From: an uncultured Eubacteriales bacterium
Lineage (GTDB): Bacteria; Bacillota; Clostridia; Lachnospirales; Lachnospiraceae
Length of the DNA: 64,000 bases
Direction of reading: 5' to 3'
NCBI GenBank assembly: GCA_900319795.1
Contig: ONPU01000014.1
Location: forward strand, 56,251-120,250
A program made the translations under genes and the position numbers. Positions 8,851-16,314 of this stretch are shown here, one piece after another. Below the pieces are notes generated by a model. That model worked only from the letters and a program-made list of their open reading frames with translations, did not search any database and was not told the origin of the DNA. The stretch's first letter is position 1; every line of letters begins with the position of its first letter.

Positions 8851-9699
8851 TTGTTCGGATATGTGACTGTCAATCAGGAAGAACTGAAAATGAAGGATTT
8901 CAAAAGATACCGCGGTTTCTACTGCGGGCTCTGCCATTCCTTAAAAACCCGTTACGGGCTGAAAGGACAGGCCATTCTTCCTTATGATATGGTATTTCTC
9001 AACATCCTCCTCAACGGTCTCTATGAGAAAAAGCTGACCGAGGAGGACCGGTTCTGTCTTACGCATCCGCTGAAAAAACAGCATATGATCTTTAATGAGA
9101 TTACAGACTACGCGGCGGATATGGGGATGATCCTCATTTACTACAAGCTCCTGGACGATATTGAGGATGAGCATTCCAAAAAGGCGAAGATTGCCCTTAT
9201 GACAATCCGCAAACCCGCTCAGAAAGCCTTGAAAAGATGGCCTCGTCAGGCACAGGCGACAGAAGAATATGTGGCGGAGCTCCGGAAGATGGAGAAAGAG
9301 GAAGTCTATGATCTGGACCGGGTAGCCGGACTTTCCGGAAAGGCTCTGGCTGAAATCTTTGTGATGGAAGAGGATATGTGGTCGGACTTCCTTCGGGAAA
9401 CCGGGTTCTACCTGGGAAAATTCGTGTATCTGATGGACGCGTGGGATGATCTCGAGGACGACCTGAAAAAGCATCGATACAATCCCTGGAAAGAGGCTTC
9501 CGCGCGGAAAGACTTTGACGCCCTTGTCGAAAACACGCTGACGATGATGATGGCAGAGTGCGCTAAGGGATTTGAAAAGCTGCCGATTGTACAGGATATC
9601 GATATACTGAGAAATATTATTTATTCCGGTGTCTGGAGTAAATACAACGATAAAAAGAGCCGGCAGGCCAAGAACAGCAAAGAGGAATACAGCGAATGA
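8851..9699 (+). CDS. DUF5685 family protein
   Basis: This protein of about 282 residues starts LFGYVTVNQEEL. The TTG at 8851 is chosen because AAAGGAAGG lies about 7 bases upstream and this family starts with FGYVTVN. An upstream TTG at 8824 is in frame but has no site. It is rich in helices. The CGLCHSLK cysteine pair and two acidic clusters (LLDDIEDE and DAWDDLEDD) resemble the metal-binding Asp-rich helices of all-alpha isoprenoid-type enzymes. That resemblance is by eye and no activity is claimed. The stop overlaps the start of the DnaJ-domain gene by 4 bases. Confidence 0.8.
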   Translation: MFGYVTVNQEELKMKDFKRYRGFYCGLCHSLKTRYGLKGQAILPYDMVFLNILLNGLYEKKLTEEDRFCLTHPLKKQHMIFNEITDYAADMGMILIYYKLLDDIEDEHSKKAKIALMTIRKPAQKALKRWPRQAQATEEYVAELRKMEKEEVYDLDRVAGLSGKALAEIFVMEEDMWSDFLRETGFYLGKFVYLMDAWDDLEDDLKKHRYNPWKEASARKDFDALVENTLTMMMAECAKGFEKLPIVQDIDILRNIIYSGVWSKYNDKKSRQAKNSKEEYSE

Positions 9700-10454
9700 T
9701 TACAGACCCATACAGCGTACTCGGAGTCAGTGAGAAGACCAGTGACGCGGATCTGAAAAAAGCATATCGGGAACTCAGCAAGAAATGGCATCCGGACGCG
9801 AATCCCGGCAATACCGAGGCGGCGGAAGAGCGTTTTAAGGAGATTCAGGAAGCATACAGGCAGATCGTGGACGCCAGAGCAAGAGGTACCAGCGCTTATG
9901 GCCCGTCTTCTTCCTCGGGACCGCAGACATCGTATTATGATTACCGTGAAGCGAACCCATACGGAAACGCGAGCGGCAATACACAGTACTCATCACACTG
10001 GACATATGCGGATCCGTCTGATTTTGAGGACTTCTTCAGACAGTGGAGCCAGTATTCGGAAGCGCGGGCCTCGTCCGAGGACAGCATTGAGATGCAGGCG
10101 GCTCTGAACTATATCAATAACGGATATTACAGAGAAGCGATGACGGCACTTGAACAGGTTGCCGAAGCGAACAGGGGAGCCAGATGGTACTTCTATGCGG
10201 CGCATGCCTCACAGGGAATCGGCTACAATATCAACGCCCTGAACTATGCCAAGAAGGCATGTGATCTGGAACCGGAGAATTTCCAGTACCAGCAGTATCT
10301 GCGCCAGCTGCAGAGCGGCGGAACCTGGTATGAGTCCCGCGGCGAAACATACAGCGGGCGCCCGGCGTCGAGCAGTACCGGCTGGTGCCTGTCCGTGATC
10401 GCGCTCAATGTGATGTGCAATCTCTGCTGCCCGGGCAGCGGTTTCTGCATCTGA
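9696..10454 (+). CDS. J-domain protein with TPR-like tail
   Basis: Residues 1-65 form a J domain with the Hsp70-stimulating HPD triad (KKWHPDANPG). A Gly/Ser/Tyr-rich linker follows (about 70-120). A helical region (about 125-205) then resembles two TPR units, with ALNYINNGYYREAMTALEQ and ALNYAKKACDLEPEN. The C-terminus is a short hydrophobic, cysteine-rich stretch (CNLCCPGSGFC) that may anchor to the membrane or bind metal. It is not the general DnaJ, because it lacks the Gly/Phe plus CxxCxGxG zinc domain. It is probably a client-specific co-chaperone working with the two genes before it. ATGA overlap gives translational coupling. Confidence 0.88.
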   Translation: MITDPYSVLGVSEKTSDADLKKAYRELSKKWHPDANPGNTEAAEERFKEIQEAYRQIVDARARGTSAYGPSSSSGPQTSYYDYREANPYGNASGNTQYSSHWTYADPSDFEDFFRQWSQYSEARASSEDSIEMQAALNYINNGYYREAMTALEQVAEANRGARWYFYAAHASQGIGYNINALNYAKKACDLEPENFQYQQYLRQLQSGGTWYESRGETYSGRPASSSTGWCLSVIALNVMCNLCCPGSGFCI

Positions 10455-10460
10455 AAACCA

Positions 10461-11276
10461 TTACAGCATAAAGCGCTCGATAATTTCAGCCACGCCGCTG
10501 TTGTTGCAGTCTCTGACCGTGACATAATCAGCGGCGGCTTTTACTTGAGGCGACGCATTTGCCATGGCGCATCCGATGCCGGCGGCTTCGATCATGGAGA
10601 GATCATTTTCCATATCACCTGCCGCGAGGGAATTCTCAAGCGAAATTCCCAGATGCTCGCAGAGCATGCGGACGGCGGATCCTTTGGAAATGCCCTTCGG
10701 GACAAATTCCAGATAACTCGGATGCGAATAGAACGAGGATACCCTGCCGCCTGTCTTTTCATCGGCACTTTGGCGCAGCTCCTCCAGCTTTTCCGGATGA
10801 TCCAGGCTGATGGACAGAACCTTCCCCGGAGGATCCGTGACGCCGTCCGGAAGTTCGGGAACAATGCGATATGCGCATTGGACGTAGTAGAGATACGACT
10901 TGCTTTCTTCGTCGAGTTCCCTGATGAGAAGTTCCTTGTCACTGTAAGACTGAAGATGAAGACCGAGGCGGTCTGCTTCCTTAAAAATCAGCCTGACATC
11001 TGCGGGATCCAGACTTTTTTTGAATATGGATTTTTTCGAAGCGCAGTCATAGATCTGCCCCCCGTTGTAGCAGATCAGGAAGAAGCCGGGATCGGCAAGA
11101 TGGTAGCGTTCGGCAATATTTAAGGCGCCGAAAAGGGGACGTCCCGTGCAAATGACAAGCTTATGACCCATCTCGCGGGCTTTCTCCATTGCCCGGCGGT
11201 TTTCTTCAGTCAGTTCTCTGTCGGCTGTCAGCAGTGTGCCGTCTATATCCAGAAACAGTATTTTGCGATTTGGCAT
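10461..11276 (-). CDS. Cof-type HAD phosphatase
   Basis: This 271-residue HAD-IIB hydrolase has motif I FLDIDGTLL, motif II CTGRP, a lysine in the cap-proximal KGSAVRML region, and motif III/IV AAGDMENDLSMIEAAG. It is expected to remove phosphate from sugar phosphates or similar small metabolites in the cytosol; the substrate is not predictable. Its start (CGGAGGAAAAAT before ATG) faces the sortase promoter, so the two are divergently transcribed. It is convergent with, and only 6 bases from, the J-domain gene. Confidence 0.9.
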   Translation of the reverse strand: MPNRKILFLDIDGTLLTADRELTEENRRAMEKAREMGHKLVICTGRPLFGALNIAERYHLADPGFFLICYNGGQIYDCASKKSIFKKSLDPADVRLIFKEADRLGLHLQSYSDKELLIRELDEESKSYLYYVQCAYRIVPELPDGVTDPPGKVLSISLDHPEKLEELRQSADEKTGGRVSSFYSHPSYLEFVPKGISKGSAVRMLCEHLGISLENSLAAGDMENDLSMIEAAGIGCAMANASPQVKAAADYVTVRDCNNSGVAEIIERFML

Positions 11277-11314
11277 ATTTTTCCTCCGTAAAGCGGATCC
11301 TTGTGCAATCTGTT

Positions 11315-11343
11315 TTGCATCCGCCTGTCCAGTAGAGTATACT
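11315..11343 (+). promoter_or_regulatory. Promoter for the sortase gene
   Basis: TTGCAT (11315-11320), 17 bases, TATACT (11338-11343). The same hexamer pair and spacing precede the secreted transglutaminase gene at 24725. Confidence 0.7.
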
Positions 11344-11402
11344 ATATCCTCAGAAAACTGTCATGGAATCCTTTTCGGAATGAACAGCGGAAACATGAGC
11401 AT

Positions 11403-12341
11403 ATGAAAGAACGAAAGCAAAAAAACGGATATTTGGTTCGTGCGGCAGCGCTGCTTCTTGCGGCCGCTTTGCTGATGTCGGCTCCGGTGTCCGCTTCGAA
11501 AACACAGACGTCAAAGCAAAAGACAGAGAAGGCCACAGCGAAAACGACACAGAAGCGCCAGAAACCGTGGATTCCGGAAGGTTTCGCGTTTCCCGGGGAC
11601 CTGATTGAGGACGCGGAGCCTCCCATGAAGGTGGACTGGAAGGAGATGAAAGAGCTGAATCCGGATATCATCGGCTGGCTCTATATGGAGGCGATTCCGC
11701 AGATCTCCTATGCCATCTGCCAGTCTGGAGACAACGATTTTTATCTCCATCACAACTACCTGCAGGAATCCGAATACGCGGGAGCCATTTTCGCGGACGC
11801 GATCAACAGAGGAGACTTTACCGATCCCAATACGCTGCTGTTCGGGCACAATATGCGAAATGGCACGATGTTCGGCTCCCTGAAATTTCTCCATACGGAG
11901 GGCAGGATTGAGAAAAGTCCCTATTTCTGGGTCCTGACGCCGAAAGGAAATTACCGCTATCACATTTTCTCAATGTTCTATACCCCCGTGGACTCCGATG
12001 CCTATCTGCTTTTCAGCTGGAACGGCATGGAATTTTTCGACTGGGAACAGGAGATCCGGAAACAGAGTCTCTATGAAAATGACGTCCCTTTGTATCCTTG
12101 GGATAAAGTCGTCTATATGTCGACCTGCACCTCGGATTCCTCACAGAGATTCGTGGTATTCGGCAAATGCGTTTCCACGGAAAGACCTTACCGCTACGTC
12201 AATATTTTCGAATATCTGAATCAGAGTGATTCGGAAACTGATAACAAGGACAGCGGGGAATCGCAGGAGGGCAATGCAGATTCTGAAGGGGAAGGGACAG
12301 AACCCTCAGGAGAGACCGAATCTTCAGACGGAACGGAATGA
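11403..12341 (+). CDS. Class B sortase
   Basis: This 312-residue exported cysteine transpeptidase has an uncleaved signal or anchor at residues 9-27 and a basic linker. The sortase B fold follows, with the catalytic histidine in LFGHNM, the cysteine in STCTSD and the arginine in QRFVVFGK. It would cut a sorting motif on a surface protein and join it to the wall or a pilin. The ATG at 11403 begins MKERKQK before the hydrophobic segment; its ribosome site is weak. The last 35 residues form an unusual Ser/Glu/Gly-rich acidic tail. No LPxTG-type or NPQTN-type substrate gene lies nearby, so the target is encoded elsewhere. Confidence 0.9.
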   Translation: MKERKQKNGYLVRAAALLLAAALLMSAPVSASKTQTSKQKTEKATAKTTQKRQKPWIPEGFAFPGDLIEDAEPPMKVDWKEMKELNPDIIGWLYMEAIPQISYAICQSGDNDFYLHHNYLQESEYAGAIFADAINRGDFTDPNTLLFGHNMRNGTMFGSLKFLHTEGRIEKSPYFWVLTPKGNYRYHIFSMFYTPVDSDAYLLFSWNGMEFFDWEQEIRKQSLYENDVPLYPWDKVVYMSTCTSDSSQRFVVFGKCVSTERPYRYVNIFEYLNQSDSETDNKDSGESQEGNADSEGEGTEPSGETESSDGTE

Positions 12342-12365
12342 AAAGCACAAGGAAAAAGACTGAGT

Positions 12366-12896
12366 ATGGAAGAGTATTTTGACGTATATGACGAGCGGAA
12401 ACAGAAGACCGGCCGCACCATGGCAAGGAAAGGATATTTCCTTCACGAAGGAGAGTACTGCCTGATCGTGCTCGGGATCATTCAAAAACCGGATGGCCGC
12501 TTTCTTATTACAAAGCGCTCCGCAGATAAGCGCTGGGCTGCCGGAGCCTGGGAAGTTCCCGGAGGCGGTGTGCGGGCAGGAGAGAGTTCGGAAGATGCGG
12601 TCCGAAGAGAAGTGAAGGAAGAGACCGGCCTCACCGTGTCTTCGGTCCTTCTCATCGACACTTACTCCAATGTGGATCTTAAGCGTGGAGACAACTACTT
12701 TGTGGATATCTATTTTATCCGCGAGGAGTTTGACGAGAAGGATGTCCGGATTGATCCCCATGAAGCGACGGGATTTCAGCTGGCTTCCTTTGATGAGATC
12801 AAGGCGCTTGAGGATGAGGGCCAATTTTTGCATTATTCGAGGATCAAAACGGCTCTCGAAAAGGCTGGGGAACTGCCTTTTTCCGATGATTGTTGA
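12366..12896 (+). CDS. Nudix hydrolase
   Basis: This 176-residue protein contains a complete Nudix box (GGGVRAGESSEDAVRREVKEETGL at about residues 76-98), with the REVKEE metal-binding core. The N-terminus (EEYFDVYDERKQKTGRT) resembles the isopentenyl-diphosphate isomerase-like Nudix subgroup (YfcD-type). The substrate, a nucleoside diphosphate linked to another group, cannot be chosen. It starts 24 bases after the sortase stop and may be co-transcribed. The ribosome site (AAGG) is weak. Confidence 0.88.
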   Translation: MEEYFDVYDERKQKTGRTMARKGYFLHEGEYCLIVLGIIQKPDGRFLITKRSADKRWAAGAWEVPGGGVRAGESSEDAVRREVKEETGLTVSSVLLIDTYSNVDLKRGDNYFVDIYFIREEFDEKDVRIDPHEATGFQLASFDEIKALEDEGQFLHYSRIKTALEKAGELPFSDDC

Positions 12897-12976
12897 TTTT
12901 TTTGAATAAATGCAGTAAATTATTGCAGTAATTGGTTGACGGGAGTAGAAGATTCTTTAAGGGGACGACCTGCTAT

Positions 12977-15562
12977 ATGAATAGTTTTAAAAAGTTTCTC
13001 AGTATTTTAGGTAAAATACTGTTCTATCTGTTTGTCTTTATATCATTCCTTCTGGCGTTCAGTATCCGCTGGGGCCTTACGACCTGGCAGAATCTGAAGA
13101 TGGATGAAATGATCTTCGAGCTGACCGCTCCTCTTGAGGGAACAGGCGACAGCTATATCAGCGACTATATTCTGAACGGACCGATTCCGGCTCTGCTGAT
13201 CACGGGTCTTGTTCTGATCCTCTTTATCGTTCTCATCAAAAAGCGTAAAAAGACGGGTCTTCCGCGCCTTCTGGCTTTCATTGTCTCCGCGGTGGTACTC
13301 GGTGTTTCCGTAGGCATTTTCTGGGTCCGGCTCGATGTGGGCTCTTTTATACAGGGACGAATGAGCGGGTCCCATTTTATTGAGGACCAGTATGCGGATC
13401 CCAACAATGTGGAAGTGACATTTCCCGAAAAGAAAAGGAATCTGATCTATATTTATCTGGAAAGTATGGAAAATACGTTTGCCGACGCCGAAAGCGGCGG
13501 CTCTTTCCCGGATAACCTGATTCCGAATCTGACGGAAATTTCAATGGCAAATGAGAACTTTTCCGGTGGCAGCAACAAGCTGAACGGCGGCATCTCACTG
13601 CCCGGAACAACCTGGACGATGGGCGCGATCTTCGCGGAGACTTCGGGACTTCCGCTGAAGATCTCCGTCGGTACGAACGGCATGTCCTCGATGGACAGCT
13701 TTTTCCCGAAAATTCGTACGATCGGAGATATTCTGGAGGACGAGGGATATAACCAGACCTTCCTCCTTGGATCAGACGCTTCGTTCGGCGGTCGGCGCCT
13801 GTATTTTACGGAACACGGCAATTACGAGTTCCTGGATTACAAGTGGGCCAAGGAAGCGGGAAAGATTCCGGACGATTACAAGGTCTTCTGGGGCTATGAA
13901 GACGAGAAGCTTTTCGAATATGCGAAAGAAAGCCTCCTCAAAAAGGCTTCGTCTTCCGAACCGTTCAACTTTACGATTCTGACGGTAGACACCCATTTTG
14001 AGGATGGCTATGTCTGCGAACTCTGCCAGAATGAGTATCCGGACAATCAGTACGCGTCGGTATTCCGCTGCTCGGACCGCCAGGTGAGTGAATTTATCAA
14101 ATGGTGTGAGGAACAGGACTTCTACGAGAATACCACCATTGTGGTCAGCGGCGACCATCCGACGATGGACAGCGATTTCTGCAAGGATGTTCCCGGCGAT
14201 TATCAGAGAAAGGTTTATACAACCTATATCAACGCGGCAGCGGAACCGGATCCGTCCATGGGAGAAAGAGTCTATTCCACATTTGACGCGTTCCCGACGA
14301 CACTGGCTGCCCTTGGAGCAACAATCGACGGGGAGCGTCTGGGCCTTGGAACCAATCTGTTTTCAAGCAAGCAGACTCTGACGGAAGAATTCGGACTGGA
14401 ATACGAGCAGGAAGAGATGAACAAGCGGTCTGCCTTCCTCGAAAGCATTGAGGAGACCGATATCACCTCCGAAAAATACAGAAAGAGAAGGGGCCTTGTT
14501 CCGAAGTGCACGATCAGCGTGGAAGAACCGGAGGCCGCAAGCGATGAAATGATCTTCCGGATGACGAAGTTCCTGTATCAGGAGGAGCATCTGGACAGGG
14601 TTTATCTCGCGATTACGGATCCCGAAAAGGGTGAGGACGCGGAGCCTCAGATCGTCGAGGCTGAACTTCATGAAGACGGAGACTGGTTTGCCCGGGTCAA
14701 CCTTACGGAAGAGGAGAGGCTGAGAGATTCCCTCTATGTCTACGGCGTGGGTGCCTCCGGGGAGGAATACAAGCTGGCGGGAAGAAAGGGACGTCTGGAA
14801 CTTCTTTCGACAGCGACGATGCCGGAATACTTAAAGATGGCCGGAAAACAGAAAGACTGTGCTTTATTCTTCGCGGTGGCGGATGAAGCTTCCGCAAATC
14901 TGACTGTGGACCAGAGAGGAGCACTGGCCGATCTGGGACTCATCCATCATCCGGGATTCAGACAGGCGTTCATCGGCATCATTGAAGACGGCAAGGTCAT
15001 TCTGGACGAAAACTCTTCAGAAAGACTTTCGGAAGACGGAACGTTAAGCGACGGAAGTGAATATCATATCGAAAGCCAGGGCTTCAGCGTAGGCCGGTAC
15101 GCCCGCTTTAAGATCAACGGAAAGACCATTTTCGATTCCAAGGAACGCGGGCTCCATGTCTGGTTCTATGATAAGAACCTCGGTAAGGTCGTGGACGATG
15201 TGAACTTTGACACGTATCTGCCGATCGCCAATTGTGACCTGATTCTGAAGGACAGAAGCCTCATTTTCCATAAGATCAAAGTCGATGTGGATAATCTCGT
15301 CGGCGGCTATACCACTGACCGTACGGGTGTGCACTATGTCAACAAGGTCCGTCTCGACATCTGGGATGCGGAGCACCCTGAGGATGTGGAATCGGTTATG
15401 ATGACCGTAAAGAAGGAAAATGACGAAGGAGAAATACTGAAGCTGCACGCGGATATTGACAGCCGGAAGTATGAAGGCAAGAAGGTCTATATCCGGGCAG
15501 TCGGAACCAATCCGAAGGGACGTGAATATGTCCTCAATCAGGTATCCAGGGAGATCCGGTAA
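12977..15562 (+). CDS. LTA synthase/phosphoglycerol transferase-like membrane enzyme
   Basis: This 861-residue protein has three N-terminal membrane helices (about residues 8-28, 55-76 and 85-107). An extracellular sulfatase-fold domain (about 150-480) follows, then a long beta-rich tail of about 380 residues. Expected LtaS-type catalytic parts are present: metal-binding Glu in YIYLESMENT, the candidate nucleophile Thr in SLPGTTWTMG, and the Asp-His pair in VVSGDHPTMD. It would move glycerol-phosphate or a similar group onto a surface polymer outside the membrane. The ATG at 12977 precedes the first helix. It opens the surface-polymer locus. The tail of unknown function is much longer than in LtaS of Bacillus. 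Confidence 0.88.
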   Translation: MNSFKKFLSILGKILFYLFVFISFLLAFSIRWGLTTWQNLKMDEMIFELTAPLEGTGDSYISDYILNGPIPALLITGLVLILFIVLIKKRKKTGLPRLLAFIVSAVVLGVSVGIFWVRLDVGSFIQGRMSGSHFIEDQYADPNNVEVTFPEKKRNLIYIYLESMENTFADAESGGSFPDNLIPNLTEISMANENFSGGSNKLNGGISLPGTTWTMGAIFAETSGLPLKISVGTNGMSSMDSFFPKIRTIGDILEDEGYNQTFLLGSDASFGGRRLYFTEHGNYEFLDYKWAKEAGKIPDDYKVFWGYEDEKLFEYAKESLLKKASSSEPFNFTILTVDTHFEDGYVCELCQNEYPDNQYASVFRCSDRQVSEFIKWCEEQDFYENTTIVVSGDHPTMDSDFCKDVPGDYQRKVYTTYINAAAEPDPSMGERVYSTFDAFPTTLAALGATIDGERLGLGTNLFSSKQTLTEEFGLEYEQEEMNKRSAFLESIEETDITSEKYRKRRGLVPKCTISVEEPEAASDEMIFRMTKFLYQEEHLDRVYLAITDPEKGEDAEPQIVEAELHEDGDWFARVNLTEEERLRDSLYVYGVGASGEEYKLAGRKGRLELLSTATMPEYLKMAGKQKDCALFFAVADEASANLTVDQRGALADLGLIHHPGFRQAFIGIIEDGKVILDENSSERLSEDGTLSDGSEYHIESQGFSVGRYARFKINGKTIFDSKERGLHVWFYDKNLGKVVDDVNFDTYLPIANCDLILKDRSLIFHKIKVDVDNLVGGYTTDRTGVHYVNKVRLDIWDAEHPEDVESVMMTVKKENDEGEILKLHADIDSRKYEGKKVYIRAVGTNPKGREYVLNQVSREIR

Positions 15563-15573
15563 AAAAGGCGCTT

Positions 15574-16314
15574 ATGTCCGGAAAAGAGGTATCGCTTAAA
15601 AAGAACTTCATAATGAATGCGGCACTCGGAATGTCCGCATTCATTTTTCCTTTAGTGACTGCTCCGTATGTCCTTCGGGTTCTCGGACCCGAGGGCAACG
15701 GAAAGGTTTCTTTTGCGATCTCCGTAGTATCTTATTTTGCCCTTTTTTCCCAGCTCGGGATCCCGACATACGGTGTGCGTGCCTGCGCTGAGGTGCGCGA
15801 TGACAGGGAAGCTCTTTCCCGATGTGTTGAGGAGCTGCTGTTCATCAACCTTGTGATGAGCGCTGTTTCCTATGCGGCATTTTTTGCCGCGGTTTTTCTT
15901 GTGCCCAATTTCAGAGAAAATAAAGAACTGTTCTTTATCGCTTCTCTGACAATTCTTTTTAACTGTATCGGTATGGAATGGCTTTTCAAAGGACTTGAAA
16001 AATACCGATATATCACCATTCGTTCCCTGATATTTAAAGTCATTGCTCTTATTGTGATGTTCGCGATCGTAAGAACGCGGGACGACACGGCGGCTTACGC
16101 GTTTACAACTGTACTGGCGGCAGGAAGCGCTGCTTCAATTCTTGTAAAAAGGGTACTTCCGTCGGACAGTGCCTTACAGTGTTTCGTCATTCTTTTGATT
16201 TCGGCCGTGCTGTCCTTCGGCGTATACGGAGGGATTCTCCTTGCGGGACGTGAAAGCCTTGTGACGGAGATTACGGGCCAGGTCCTTCGGAAGATCGGAA
16301 AGGAGCGGCGATGA
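15574..16314 (+). pseudogene. Polysaccharide flippase (Wzx-like) with in-frame internal deletion
   Basis: The first 190 residues match the N-terminal half of a MATE/Wzx flippase (KKNFIMNAALGMSAFIFPLVT, LRVLGPEGNGKVSFA, FNCIGMEWLFKGLEKY). After AAGSAASIL the sequence jumps to what looks like the last 55 residues of such a protein (ILLISAVLSFGVYGGILL, LVTEI). Full-length members are about 480 residues; this one is 246. The deletion of about 230 codons near 16140 is in frame, so a protein is still made, but only six or seven of the usual 12-14 helices remain. It is likely non-functional or dependent on a partner. Its stop overlaps the next start by 4 bases. Confidence 0.75.
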
